Shown here piece after piece: positions 45,673 through 55,658 of a stretch of 64,000 nt of DNA. Location: assembly GCF_024810105.1 (NCBI RefSeq), contig NZ_JANUDX010000006.1:179145-243144 (forward strand). Direction: 5' to 3'. Within the stretch, counting starts at the first letter, position 1, and every line of letters begins with the position of its first letter. The DNA is from Stenotrophomonas sp. BIGb0135 (GTDB lineage: Bacteria; Pseudomonadota; Gammaproteobacteria; Xanthomonadales; Xanthomonadaceae). The position numbers were made by a program, and so were the translations under genes. The notes under the pieces were generated by a model. That model worked only from the letters and a program-made list of their open reading frames with translations, was not told the DNA's origin and made no database searches.

Positions 45673-46857
45673 TCAGAGGCGCCAGGTCAGGTCGCCGAGG
45701 GTGAACGCGGGCTCGAAATCCACGTCGCGCTGGAAGCCCATCACCTGGAAGCGCTCGCCCATGCCGGTGGGCAGGGTGAGCTTCTTGACCTGGTCGCGCA
45801 GGCGCACCTGGCCGAATTCGTCCACCCGCGCCTCGGCCTTCTGCAACAGCGCGTCCAGCCCGTTGCCCAGCAGGAAGCTGGCCTGGGTGCAGTAGCCGGC
45901 GATCTCGAAGCCTGCCCCGGTACCGGCCTCGGCCAGCGCGGTGAAGTCCACCGACGCGGTCAGGTCCTGCAGGCCGGGCCAGCGGTAGAGGTCGTTGTGC
46001 ACCTGGTGGCGGTAGAACGCGCGCACCGTGCCATCGTCGCGCTCGTCCTGGTAGTACTCCGTGCGCGGGTAGCCGTAGTCGATGAACAGCATCGCGCCAC
46101 GCTGCATGCCGCCGGCCACGGCCTGGATCCAGTACGGCAACTGCGGCAGCAGCTCGGAGCGGTAACCGTCGGCGAATGGCCGTTCGCGATACTGCTCGAC
46201 GTGGCGCACCGCCGCGCTGAGCATCGCATCGGCCGGCTGCGCGCCGCGGATGAAGGCACCGTCGGCATCCAGCTCCACGGTTTCCTCGTAGACCATCCCA
46301 TCGCGCGCCAGGAAGCGCGGCGTGGGCAGTGCATCGATCACCTCGTTGGCGAACACGATGCCGTCCCAGTCGTCATCGAACGGCCCGTCCAGCCACTCCA
46401 CCAGCTCGAATACCGGCCCGATCAGCGCCTTCTCCAGGCGTTCGCGCTGGCGCTCGCGCAGGTCCGCGCTGGGCTCCAGAATGGCGTAGCGTTCGGGCAG
46501 CGCGTCCAGCTCGAGCATGCGCTTGAGCATCACCTCGGCGAACGCACCGCTACCGCCGCCCAGTTCCATGAAGCGGGCCTGCGGGCCCAGCTGCTGCATC
46601 ACCGGCGCGATCGCGTTGGCCAGCGTCGCCGCAAACAGCGGCCCCAGCTCCGGCGCGGTGGTGAAATCGCCGGATTCACCGAACTTGCTGGCACCGGCGC
46701 TGTAGTAGCCCAGCCCCGGCGTGTACAGGCTCAGCTCCATGAAGCGGGCGAACGGCATGGCACCGCCATTGGCGAGTATCTCGGCGCGCAGCGCCGCGGC
46801 CAACTGGTCGCTGTGGGCCAGGGCGTCGGAATCGGGGGTGGGCAGTGGGGAATGCAT
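45673..46857 (-). CDS. SAM-dependent methyltransferase, MidA/NDUFAF7 family
   Basis: A 394-residue class I methyltransferase of PF02636 (DUF185). Seen: GGAMPFARFMELSLYTPGLGYY (quoted in part as FARFMELSLYTPGLGYY), DFTTAPELGPLF, the SAM-binding FMELGGGSGAF and FANEVIDALPTPRF. Eukaryotic NDUFAF7 methylates an arginine in complex I; bacterial substrates are unproven. Start at MHSPLPTPDSDALAH (46857) is chosen because longer frames lack likeness. It diverges from the pteridine reductase over 55 bp. Confidence 0.88.
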   Translation of the reverse strand: MHSPLPTPDSDALAHSDQLAAALRAEILANGGAMPFARFMELSLYTPGLGYYSAGASKFGESGDFTTAPELGPLFAATLANAIAPVMQQLGPQARFMELGGGSGAFAEVMLKRMLELDALPERYAILEPSADLRERQRERLEKALIGPVFELVEWLDGPFDDDWDGIVFANEVIDALPTPRFLARDGMVYEETVELDADGAFIRGAQPADAMLSAAVRHVEQYRERPFADGYRSELLPQLPYWIQAVAGGMQRGAMLFIDYGYPRTEYYQDERDDGTVRAFYRHQVHNDLYRWPGLQDLTASVDFTALAEAGTGAGFEIAGYCTQASFLLGNGLDALLQKAEARVDEFGQVRLRDQVKKLTLPTGMGERFQVMGFQRDVDFEPAFTLGDLTWRL

Positions 46858-46912
46858 GGTGCAGGCGATTGCGGTGACAATGCACAGCATAGCCGAGCAG
46901 GGAGTACCCCCG

Positions 46913-47650
46913 ATGACCGATACCGCACCCGTCGTGCTGATCACCGGCAGCGCGCGCCGGATCGGCGCGGCGATCGCCCGCCAGTTCCATGCCTGCGGGT
47001 GGTCGGTGGTACTGCACGCCCACACCTCCACCGCCGAACTGCAGCAGATGGCCTTCGACCTGGACATGCTGCGCCCCGGCAGCGTGCTGGCCCTGCAGGC
47101 CGACCTGCGCGACGCAGCGGCCATTCCCGACCTGGTCGAACAGACCGTGGCCCAGTTCGGGCGGCTGGATGCGCTGGTCAACAACGCCTCCAACTTCTAC
47201 CCCACCCTGCTCGGCCAGATCACCACCGAGCACTGGGACGACCTGTTCGCGGTCAATGCGCGTGCCCCGCTGCTGCTGGCCCAGGCCGCCGCGCCCCAGC
47301 TGCGCCGGCACCTGGGCTGCATCGTCAACCTGACCGACCTGCACGGCACCCAGCCGATGCGCGACCACCCGGTCTACAGCGCGGCCAAGGCCGCGCTGGA
47401 AATGATCACCCGCTCGCTGGCGCTGGAACTGGCGCCCAAGGTGCGGGTCAATGCGGTGGCACCGGGCGCGATCCTGTGGCCGGAACAGGGCAAGGACGAT
47501 TTCGCCCAGCAGGCGCTGCTGCTGCGCACCCCGCTGGCGCGCACCGGCACGGTCGAAGAGATCGCCGAGGCGGTGTACTGGCTGGTCACCGACGCCCCCT
47601 TCATCACCGGGCACACCCTGCGCGTGGACGGCGGACGCACGCTGTCGTGA
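46913..47650 (+). CDS. Pteridine reductase, SDR family (FolM/PTR1-like)
   Basis: A 245-residue classical SDR. Cofactor motif TGSARRIGAAIA (TGxxxRIG, the PTR1/FolM variant, residues about 12-23), NNASNFYPT, and active site YSAAKAALE (YxxxK). It reduces dihydro- or oxidised pterins; the convergent neighbour is folK, which fits folate metabolism. GGGAG precedes the ATG at 46913. Confidence 0.87.
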   Translation: MTDTAPVVLITGSARRIGAAIARQFHACGWSVVLHAHTSTAELQQMAFDLDMLRPGSVLALQADLRDAAAIPDLVEQTVAQFGRLDALVNNASNFYPTLLGQITTEHWDDLFAVNARAPLLLAQAAAPQLRRHLGCIVNLTDLHGTQPMRDHPVYSAAKAALEMITRSLALELAPKVRVNAVAPGAILWPEQGKDDFAQQALLLRTPLARTGTVEEIAEAVYWLVTDAPFITGHTLRVDGGRTLS

Positions 47651-47719
47651 TGCCAGCCGTGGACCGGCCTGCATGGCCCGGCAGTGTCGCCATTGCGGCC
47701 AACGGCCGGCGCGCCCGGG

Positions 47720-48211
47720 TTACCCGGGCAGCAGCTCCATCGTCTCGAACGGCTCGCCGTACTGGCGATGCGCGCGCCACAGCGTGGCCAGGTCCAGCCC
47801 GCTGACCGGGTCGATGAATGCCGGCGCGATGTCGGCCAGCGGCTTGAGCACGAAAGCGTGCTTGAGCTCCGGGCGCGGGATGCGCAGGTGGCCCGGGCCT
47901 TCCACGATCAGGTCGCCGTAGAACACCACGTCCAGGTCCAGGGTGCGGTCGGAGAAGCGCGGGCCGCTGCGATCACGGCCGTGCGCGTCTTCCAGCGCAT
48001 GCAGCCAGGCATCCAGCGCATCGAGCGGCAGGTCGGTGGTGATCGCCACCGCGTTGTTGAGGAAGTCCGGGCCGTCAAAGCCCACCGCGGCGGTGCGGTA
48101 GGCGGGCGAGACGGCGATGGCGCCGAAGCGCGCGCGCAGGGCCTCCACCGCGGCGTGAAGATGCTGTTGCGGCTGCAGGTTGCTGCCCAGGCTCAGGAGC
48201 ACAGTGGTCAT
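47720..48211 (-). CDS. folK: 6-hydroxymethyl-7,8-dihydropterin pyrophosphokinase
   Basis: A 163-residue HPPK, transferring pyrophosphate from ATP to the pterin precursor of folate. The family signature is present: LLSLGSNLQPQ at the N-terminus, FLNNAVAI, and RFSDRTLDLDVVFYGD (about 99-114), the HPPK signature with metal-binding DLD. Start MTTVLLSLGSN at 48211. Confidence 0.94.
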   Translation of the reverse strand: MTTVLLSLGSNLQPQQHLHAAVEALRARFGAIAVSPAYRTAAVGFDGPDFLNNAVAITTDLPLDALDAWLHALEDAHGRDRSGPRFSDRTLDLDVVFYGDLIVEGPGHLRIPRPELKHAFVLKPLADIAPAFIDPVSGLDLATLWRAHRQYGEPFETMELLPG

Positions 48212-48295
48212 GGTATTCAGCGTGCGTGGGGCGAATCCACACGGGGCCAACAGGGCCTCCGCATAGAATCGGGGTGCACATCATAGGACACCGAC

Positions 48296-49030
48296 ATGAC
48301 CTATTGCGTCGGCATCGAGGTGGACGAGGGCCTGGTCTTCGCCGCCGATACCCGTACCAACGCGTCGCTGGACGACGTCCGCGTGCATCGCAAGCTGCAC
48401 GAATTCGAGTTTGCCGGGCAGGCCGCCTTCGTGATCATGGCCGCCGGCAACCTGGCCACCACCCAGCTGCTGGTCTCGCGGCTGCGCCGCGACGTGGAAG
48501 AAGGCCGCGAGCAGAACCTGCGCGCCTACCGGCACCTGTTCGAGGTGGCCGAGTACGTGGGGCGCATCCTGGTCGACAGCCAGGTCAAGAGCAGCACGCC
48601 CGAGCACGGCCACGACGGGGTCAATACCCAGGCCACGCTGATCCTCGGCGGCCAGGTCGGCGGCGAGCAGCCCGGCATGTACATGATCTACCCGCTGGGC
48701 AACGCGATCGCCGCCTCGCCGGAGACGCCGTTCCTGCAGATCGGCGAGTCCAAGTACGGCAAACCGATCCTGGACCGCATCATCCGCCCGCCGACGCGAC
48801 TGGAAGACGCCGCGCGCACCGCGATCGTGTCGCTGGACTCGACCATCCGCTCCAACCTGTCGGTGGGGCTGCCGGTGGACCTGGTGCTGATCCGCAAGGG
48901 CGACCTGCGCATCAGCCAGCGCATGCGCCTGGCCGGCGACAGCGCGCTGTATGCGGAAATCCACGGCAGCTGGTCGCACAAGCTGGAGCAGGCCGTCGCC
49001 AGCCTGCCGGCGTTTCCCTGGGAACGCTGA
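48296..49030 (+). CDS. Anbu-type (proteasome-like) peptidase
   Basis: A 244-residue N-terminal-nucleophile hydrolase fold protein of the Anbu family (ancestral beta subunit, related to HslV and proteasome beta). It starts MTYCVGIEVDEGLVFAADTR; after Met removal the nucleophile Thr would be residue 1, with Asp17 in AADTR and a Lys (HRKLHEF, about 32), matching the T1-D17-K33 triad of proteasomes. Such proteins form open spiral assemblies and cleave peptides in some reports. In many bacteria Anbu sits with a transglutaminase-like and an ATP-grasp gene; none lies here. Confidence 0.9.
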   Translation: MTYCVGIEVDEGLVFAADTRTNASLDDVRVHRKLHEFEFAGQAAFVIMAAGNLATTQLLVSRLRRDVEEGREQNLRAYRHLFEVAEYVGRILVDSQVKSSTPEHGHDGVNTQATLILGGQVGGEQPGMYMIYPLGNAIAASPETPFLQIGESKYGKPILDRIIRPPTRLEDAARTAIVSLDSTIRSNLSVGLPVDLVLIRKGDLRISQRMRLAGDSALYAEIHGSWSHKLEQAVASLPAFPWER

Positions 49031-49034
49031 CCCG

Positions 49035-49056
49035 GTAACGCCGGCCGTTGGCCGGC
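49035..49056 (+). repeat. GTAA-headed SMAG-like palindrome
   Basis: GTAACGCCGGCCGTTGGCCG and on: a GCCGGCC palindrome with GTAA in place of GTAG. It fills the 41-bp gap between convergent anbu and hybrid kinase genes. Confidence 0.6.
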
Positions 49057-49071
49057 ATCACCTTGTGCGGA

Positions 49072-50589
49072 TCAGGCGGTTTCCAGCGCCTCGGCGACCG
49101 AGCGGAACACCTGCTGCATCTCCAGCGGCTTGCGCAGCACGTGCACGTTGATCATCGGCGGGAATACCGCCAGCGGCACGGTGACGTCCGCCTCCTCCAG
49201 CACCAGCGCCGGACCGCGGAAGCCCAGTGCGGCCATCTCGCCCAACAGGTGGCTGGCCGAGAGCAGCTTGGAGCCGGCATCGGCGATCACCAGCGCCGGC
49301 ATCGCCTCCTGCTGCATCCAGCGCAGCGCGGCGGCACCATCGGAGGCCAGCTGCAGGTGGTAGCCCTGGCTGGACAGCGCGTTGCCCAGCAGCGACAGCC
49401 GCGTGGCCTCGCCATCCACCACCAGGATCGACTGGCCGGTACCGGCGGCAATCGGCTGGTCCACCGCTTCGCTGTCCGCCCCCACCTCCTGCATCGGCAG
49501 CAGCAGGTCGAACCGCGTCCCCACCCCCACCGTGCTGTCCACGTGGATGCTGCCACGCGCGCCTTCGATGATGCGCTTGCACGAGATCAGCCCCAGCCCG
49601 GTGCCGTTGGCCTTGGTGGTGAAGAACGGATTGAACAGGTGCGACAGGGTATCGGCGCTCATCCCGGTGCCTTCGTCGGTCACCGAGATGCGCAGCCAGT
49701 CCTCGCCCTGGCCATCGCGATCGGCGGCGGCGCGCAGGGTCAGGCGACCGCCATTGGGCATGGCCTGGATCGCGTTCAACGACAGGTTCAGCAGCACCTG
49801 CTGCAGTTCGGTGTAGTTGGCATCCACGCCCAGGCCGTCGTCGGCCACGTCCAGGTGCAGGCTCACCTTGTCCGGCAGGTTGCTGCGCAACAGCAGCTCC
49901 ACCGCCTCGAACAGGTGCGCGATGCAGATCTGCTCGCTGGGTTTGCGCGAGCCGCGCACGAAGGACAGCATCGACTCGGCCATCTCGTGCCCGCGCCGGC
50001 CGCACTCGGCGATGATGTCGGCCAGGTGGTGCAGCTGCGGGTCATCGGTGCGCGCCTTGAGCAGGTCCGGCATGATCAGCAGCGGCTGCAGGATGTTGCG
50101 CAGGTCGTGGCTGAGCCCGGCGGCCAGCAGCGACAGGCTCTCCAGGCGCTGCGCGCGCATCAGTTCGGCTTCCACCCGCTGGCGGTCGATCGTGCTGCGC
50201 GACTCACGCACCGCGCGGGCCACCGCGGACGGCAGGCGCGCCGGCTGGTGCTTGATGATGTAGTCGTTGGCGCCCTGGTGCAGCGCGGCCACCGCGTTTT
50301 CCTCACCCATCGTGCCGGACACGAAGATGAAGGGCACGTCCGGGTGCCAGCCGCGCACGATCTGCAGCGCCTCGTTGCCGGAAAAACCGGGCATGGCCAG
50401 GTCCGACAGCACGATGTCCGGGGCGAACCGGGCCAGCGCTTCGCGCAGCTCGCCGGCACTCTCCACCCGCTCGAAGCTGGCCTCAAGCCCGGCATCGAGC
50501 ATCTGCTCGCACATCAGTTCGGCGTCCTCGGGGGAGTCTTCCACCAGCAGGACGCGCAGCATTCCCAGCGAGGGGCCAGTGAGCGGCAT
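49072..50589 (-). CDS. Hybrid regulator: receiver - histidine kinase - degenerate receiver
   Basis: A 505-residue cytosolic signalling protein. N-terminal receiver domain (about 10-125; phosphoacceptor Asp63 in DIVLSDLAMPG, conserved Lys in YIIKH), HisKA with His161 in AGLSHDLRN, HATPase (about 230-370; LNLSLNAIQAMP, DEGTGM, GTGLGLISCK) and a C-terminal receiver-like domain (about 385-500) in which the Asp neighbourhood is altered (IADAGSKLL). No membrane spans. Last gene of a three-gene operon after a membrane kinase and a response regulator; the response regulator gene ends 5 bases before this start. Confidence 0.87.
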   Translation of the reverse strand: MPLTGPSLGMLRVLLVEDSPEDAELMCEQMLDAGLEASFERVESAGELREALARFAPDIVLSDLAMPGFSGNEALQIVRGWHPDVPFIFVSGTMGEENAVAALHQGANDYIIKHQPARLPSAVARAVRESRSTIDRQRVEAELMRAQRLESLSLLAAGLSHDLRNILQPLLIMPDLLKARTDDPQLHHLADIIAECGRRGHEMAESMLSFVRGSRKPSEQICIAHLFEAVELLLRSNLPDKVSLHLDVADDGLGVDANYTELQQVLLNLSLNAIQAMPNGGRLTLRAAADRDGQGEDWLRISVTDEGTGMSADTLSHLFNPFFTTKANGTGLGLISCKRIIEGARGSIHVDSTVGVGTRFDLLLPMQEVGADSEAVDQPIAAGTGQSILVVDGEATRLSLLGNALSSQGYHLQLASDGAAALRWMQQEAMPALVIADAGSKLLSASHLLGEMAALGFRGPALVLEEADVTVPLAVFPPMINVHVLRKPLEMQQVFRSVAEALETA

Positions 50590-50593
50590 GGGC

Positions 50594-51034
50594 TTACTCG
50601 ACTTCCGGCGCCTGGTTGATCACCGCCCAGAACTTGCCCAGGGTCTGCACCGCACCAAAGAACTGGTCCACGTCCACCGGCTTGACCACGTAGGCATTGA
50701 CGCCCATGTCCCAGCTGCGGGCCAGGTCGCTTTCTTCGCGCGAGGACGACAGGATCACCACCGGCAGGCGCTTGAGCTCCTCGGTGTTGCGGATCTCGCG
50801 CAGCACTTCCAGGCCGTCCATGCGCGGCATCTTGATGTCCAGCAGCAGCACCGCCGGCAGGCCTTCCTCGCGGTTGGCGTAGGCACCGCGGCGAAGCAGG
50901 TAGTCCATCGTTTCCACGCCGTCTTCGACATGCACGATCGGGTTGGCCAGGCGAGCCTCTTTCAGGGCGTCGACAGCCATCTCGGCGTCGGCAGGGCTGT
51001 CCTCGGCGAGGAGGATGGTACGAAGTGCGGTCAT
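50594..51034 (-). CDS. Single-domain response regulator
   Basis: A 146-residue receiver with no output domain. Acidic pocket EDS (11-13), phosphoacceptor Asp66 in LLLDIKMPRMDG, switch Ser in VILSSSREES, and Lys in YVVKPVD. This is the Rcp1-like type that often pairs with bacteriophytochrome-like or CHASE3 kinases. The ATG overlaps the kinase stop by 4 bases (ATGA, 51031-51034). It probably shuttles phosphate between the two kinases. Confidence 0.92.
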   Translation of the reverse strand: MTALRTILLAEDSPADAEMAVDALKEARLANPIVHVEDGVETMDYLLRRGAYANREEGLPAVLLLDIKMPRMDGLEVLREIRNTEELKRLPVVILSSSREESDLARSWDMGVNAYVVKPVDVDQFFGAVQTLGKFWAVINQAPEVE

Positions 51035-52851
51035 GCGGCAGGGCCCTTGTTGATTGCGTCGAGCGCAGGGGGAAGCAGGAAATGGAAGGTGGCGCCCGCA
51101 TCGACGGCCGACTCGGCCCAGATGCGGCCGCCGTGCCGGGTCAGCACGCGGCGCACGCTGGCGAGGCCGATGCCGGTGCCGGGGTAGTCGCTGGCCTTGT
51201 GCAGGCGCTGGAACACGCCGAACAGCTTGCCGGCGTACGCCATGTCGAAGCCGGCGCCGTTGTCGCGCACGGTGAACAGGTGGCCACCGTCGGGTTGTTG
51301 CTGGTACTCGACCTCGATCCGGGCCGGGTCGCGGTTGGAGGAATATTTGAGCGCGTTGCCAAGCAGGTTCAACCACACCTGCCGCATCATGTTCTCATCC
51401 GAGACCAGGATCGGCAGCGGGGCCACCGTCCACTCCACCTGGCGATGCACGCCGGTCTCTTCGGCCTCGCTCTGCAGGTTGGCCATCAGCATGGCGCGGG
51501 TATCGGCCACCAGCGACTGCATGTCCACCGCCTGCATGCGCATCGCCGCGCGACCCAGCCGCGAGTAGACCAGCAGGTCATCGATCAGCGCCGCCATGCG
51601 CCGCGCCGAATTGGAGATCACGCCCAGGTAGTGCAGGGATTTTTCATCGGCCTGGTCGCCCAGGTGGCGAGCCAGCTTGTCCGAGAACCCGCCGATGTGG
51701 CGCAGCGGCGCGCGCAGGTCGTGGGACACCGAGTAGCTGAAGGCTTCCAGCTCGCGGTTCACCTCGGAGACCTGCTCCACCTTGCCCTCCAGCTGACGGT
51801 TCAGTTCTTCCACGCGCTGCTGCACGGCGCGCTGCACGGTGACGTCGCTGACGGTCATCAGCACCACTTCGTCGTCCTTGTCCGGCAGCGGCATGCGCCG
51901 GGCATTGATCAACATCGTGCGCACCTGCTCGTCGGCGGTGCGCTGTTCGTGCTCGTAATCCCACAGCTCGCGGCCGCGCAGCAGCACGTCGATCAGGCGC
52001 TGGCGCACTACCGCATCGTTCCACGCGCCATCGCCGATGCCGTCCAGGCGCAGTCCTTCCGCCGGCTGCTCCTCGTCCAGGCCGTACAGTTCGGCGAACG
52101 CCGGATTGTGCAGCTGCACCTTGAGCTCGCGGTCGAGCAGCACGATCGGCTCGCGCACGGTGTGGAGCACCGAGGCCGCACGCGCGGCCGAGCGCAGCGA
52201 GGCACGTTCGGCCGTGGCGCGATGGGCGATCTGGCGGTGCAGCAGCCACAGCACCAGCCCCAGCAGCGCCAACTGCACCGCCAGCGCGGACCAGGAGACG
52301 AGCTCGGTCTGCCGCTGCTGCTTCTGGAAGGCCAGGCTGCGCTCGTTCAGCAGCGTTTCCTCGGTGGCCTGCAGTTCTTCGATCAGGCCGCGGATCGGGT
52401 AACGGGTGGTCAGGTCCTGGACCAGCTCGCGCTGGTCCGAATCCGGTGTGCTGCGGGCCAGTTGCCGGGCGAGCTCCATGCGCCGCTCCACCATCGACTG
52501 GATGCGACCGATGCGGATCAGCTGGTCGGGGTTGTCGCGGGTCAGTTCGGCCAGTCGCGCCAGCCGCCTCGGGATGTCCTTGGCCTGGCCCAGGCGCTCG
52601 CGCAGGCCCGGCGCATCGACGCCCTTGGACATCGTGAGCGCGGCCGATTCCACATCGCGCACGTCGGCCTGGAGCTGGTACACCGCCACGCCCACGTCCT
52701 GGGTATGGCTCACCCAGCGCATGGCTTCGACGTTGTCATCGGCCAGCTTGCGCAAGGTCAGCCACGGCACCACGATGATGGCCACCGCGGCCAGTGCCAG
52801 TGCCGGCAAGCGCCAGCGATCCCAGACGTCGTCACTGAAAACCAGCGCCAT
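51031..52851 (-). CDS. Membrane sensor histidine kinase with CHASE3 and PAS domains
   Basis: A 606-residue kinase. Two membrane spans (about 14-32 and 184-204) bracket a periplasmic CHASE3-like helical domain (about 35-180), followed by PAS (about 225-345), a coiled coil, HisKA with His377 in SVSHDLRAPLRHIGGF, and HATPase (about 480-595; NLLGNALKYSS, RDNGAGFDM, GTGIGLASVRRV). This kinase core is the phytochrome/Rcp1 kind. First gene of the operon, overlapped by its response regulator. Confidence 0.9.
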   Translation of the reverse strand: MALVFSDDVWDRWRLPALALAAVAIIVVPWLTLRKLADDNVEAMRWVSHTQDVGVAVYQLQADVRDVESAALTMSKGVDAPGLRERLGQAKDIPRRLARLAELTRDNPDQLIRIGRIQSMVERRMELARQLARSTPDSDQRELVQDLTTRYPIRGLIEELQATEETLLNERSLAFQKQQRQTELVSWSALAVQLALLGLVLWLLHRQIAHRATAERASLRSAARAASVLHTVREPIVLLDRELKVQLHNPAFAELYGLDEEQPAEGLRLDGIGDGAWNDAVVRQRLIDVLLRGRELWDYEHEQRTADEQVRTMLINARRMPLPDKDDEVVLMTVSDVTVQRAVQQRVEELNRQLEGKVEQVSEVNRELEAFSYSVSHDLRAPLRHIGGFSDKLARHLGDQADEKSLHYLGVISNSARRMAALIDDLLVYSRLGRAAMRMQAVDMQSLVADTRAMLMANLQSEAEETGVHRQVEWTVAPLPILVSDENMMRQVWLNLLGNALKYSSNRDPARIEVEYQQQPDGGHLFTVRDNGAGFDMAYAGKLFGVFQRLHKASDYPGTGIGLASVRRVLTRHGGRIWAESAVDAGATFHFLLPPALDAINKGPAA

Positions 52852-53001
52852 ATTCCCTCTTCAGCTCGCGGTGCCGTTGCCGGCGGTGACCCCATCGCGG
52901 CCGCCTCGGCCTCACTGGCGCGCCGGCGCAGGTGAAGCTCTGAATATACCGCAGCGCATTGTGAATAGGGCTGCTGTTTTTTTCTGAACCATTCAAACAG
53001 G

Positions 53002-53031
53002 ACGAGGGCGCGCCAGTCGGCGCGCCCTCGT
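53002..53031 (-). terminator. Strong hairpin downstream of the BON gene
   Basis: ACGAGGGCGCGCC, loop AGTC, GGCGCGCCCTCGT: a perfect 13-bp stem. It lies 26 bases past the BON gene stop and before the kinase operon. CCTGTTT follows on the minus strand, so a U-tract is only partial. Confidence 0.7.
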
Positions 53032-53057
53032 GCATAGCGGTCAAACACTCCGCTGGA

Positions 53058-53444
53058 TCAGCGCTTGGCGGCCTTGGCGGCACCGCCAGCGACCTTCAGG
53101 CCGGTGGAGTCGACGCTCTTGACGCCCTTGATGCCCTTGGTCACGCGCAGGGCCTTGTCATACTCGGCCTGCGTGGCCACGGTGCCCTTCAGGGTCACCA
53201 CGCCGTTCACGGTTTCCACCATGACTTCGGTGCCCGGGACATTCTTGCTGGTCAGCAGATCGGTCTTGACCTTGGTGGTGATCCAGCTGTCGGTCACCGG
53301 CTCGGCCGAATCATGCGTGTCGGCGTGGGTCATCGCCGCGTGGTCGGTGGTCTTCGGCGGATCCTTGGCCATGGCGGAGGAGGTACCCAGCACCATGCCG
53401 AGGGCCAGCGAAGCAGCAAGCAGAGTGCGCGTAGTGTTGGTCAT
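53058..53444 (-). CDS. BON-domain periplasmic protein (OsmY-like)
   Basis: A 128-residue exported protein. Signal peptide 1-26 (SSAMA-KD) and a BON domain (about 50-118) with ITTKVKTDLLTSKNVPGTEV and VTLKGTVATQAEYDKALRV. BON proteins bind membranes and are often induced by osmotic stress. AAGGAG ahead of 53444. A Lys/Ala-rich tail closes the protein. Confidence 0.9.
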   Translation of the reverse strand: MTNTTRTLLAASLALGMVLGTSSAMAKDPPKTTDHAAMTHADTHDSAEPVTDSWITTKVKTDLLTSKNVPGTEVMVETVNGVVTLKGTVATQAEYDKALRVTKGIKGVKSVDSTGLKVAGGAAKAAKR

Positions 53445-53612
53445 GTTCGGTGTCTCCTTGGGTGTGTGGCCAGTGTCCGGGGAAGCCCGTGTTCGCCACG
53501 TGCGCGGAACATAACGCCGCCGTGAACCACTCAGCTTCCTGCACAACCGTTCATGTTCCGCCCTGCGCGCGCAGCCGCTACGCTGGTTGCCCCCGTCTTG
53601 ATGGAGCTCGCC

Positions 53613-54668
53613 ATGACCACGCCCCTGCAGGTGGGATTGATCGGCTACGGGCTGGCCGGCAGCGTGTTCCATGCGCCGCTGATCCAGCACACCCCCGGCC
53701 TGGTGCTGCACAGCATCGTCAGTTCGCAGCGCGACCGGCTGCTGCGCAGCTTCACCGACGTGCGCATCTGCGCCACGCCGCAGCAGCTGTTCGAGGATCC
53801 GGCCCTGGACGCGGTGGTGATCGCCACGCCCAACCGCGACCACGCGCCGCTGGCGATCGCAGCGTTGCAGGCCGGCAAGCATGTGCTGGTGGACAAGCCC
53901 TTCACCCTGGACGTGGCCGAGGCCGAGGCGGTGGTGCAGGCCGCGCAGGCGGCCGAACGGGTGGTCAGCGTGTTCCAGAACCGCCGCTTCGATGCGGACT
54001 TCCTTACCCTGCGCCGCCTGCTCGATGATGGCGTGCTGGGCGAGGTCGCCGAGTGCCACTCGCACTTCGACCGTTATCGCCCGCAGGTACGCGATCGCTG
54101 GCGCGAGAGCGATGCCCCCGGCGCCGGCCTGTGGATGGACCTGGGGCCGCACCTGCTCGACCAGATGCTGCAGCTGTTCGGCTGGCCCGAGGCGATCAGC
54201 GCCGACCTGGCCGCGCAGCGCGCGGATGCGCGCAGCGATGATTATTTCCACGCGGTGCTGCACTACCCGCGGCATCGCGCGATCGTGCACGCCGGCTCGC
54301 TGGTGGCTGCGTCCGGGCCGCGCTTCCGCGTGCACGGCAGCCTCGGCAGCTACCTCAAGGACGGCCGCGACGTGCAGGAAGAGCAGCTGCGCGACGGCGT
54401 AGCGCCCGGCGCGCCAGGCTGGGGCCTGGACCCGTTGCACGGCCAGCACGTGGTCGTGGATGCGGAGGACCGCCTGCAGCGCAGCAGCGTGGACAACGTG
54501 CCGGGCGACTACCGCCGCCTGTATGCCGCCTTCCGCGATGCCATGCAGGGCGTGGGCGCGCCCACGGTGAGCGCGGTGGAAGCGCTGCAGGTAATGCGCC
54601 TGCTGGAGGCCGGGGCCGCCAGCGCGCGTAGCGGGCGACGCATCGAACTGGATGCGCCGCCTGCCTGA
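53613..54668 (+). CDS. Gfo/Idh/MocA-family oxidoreductase
   Basis: A 351-residue NAD(P)-dependent oxidoreductase. Rossmann motif VGLIGYGLAGSVFHAPLI near the N-terminus, VIATPNRDHAPLAIAALQAGKHVLVDKPF (cofactor loop with the EKP-like DKPF, residues about 73-101, quoted here in parts: VIATPNRDHAPLAI and GKHVLVDKPF), and the C-terminal domain with GLWMDLGPHLLDQMLQLFG. This is the YdgJ/GFO-type group; sugar-like substrates are usual. Start at 53613 with GGAG six bases upstream; an ATG four codons earlier is possible. Convergent with gnd. Confidence 0.9.
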   Translation: MTTPLQVGLIGYGLAGSVFHAPLIQHTPGLVLHSIVSSQRDRLLRSFTDVRICATPQQLFEDPALDAVVIATPNRDHAPLAIAALQAGKHVLVDKPFTLDVAEAEAVVQAAQAAERVVSVFQNRRFDADFLTLRRLLDDGVLGEVAECHSHFDRYRPQVRDRWRESDAPGAGLWMDLGPHLLDQMLQLFGWPEAISADLAAQRADARSDDYFHAVLHYPRHRAIVHAGSLVAASGPRFRVHGSLGSYLKDGRDVQEEQLRDGVAPGAPGWGLDPLHGQHVVVDAEDRLQRSSVDNVPGDYRRLYAAFRDAMQGVGAPTVSAVEALQVMRLLEAGAASARSGRRIELDAPPA

Positions 54669-54702
54669 GCCGATGGCTCGAGGTTGAAGCGGCCAGGGCG
54701 AG

Positions 54703-54719
54703 CCGGCCACCGGCCGGCG
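54703..54719. terminator. Bidirectional hairpin between the MocA-family gene and gnd
   Basis: GCCGGCCACCGGCCGGC with outer CCAGGG/CCCTGG arms that extend the stem. It lies between convergent genes and is of the GCCGGCC REP-like kind. Confidence 0.6.
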
Positions 54720-54734
54720 CACCCTGGGGCGGGC

Positions 54735-55640
<906 letters not shown>

Positions 55641-55658
55641 CCATCACCTTCCAGCGTG

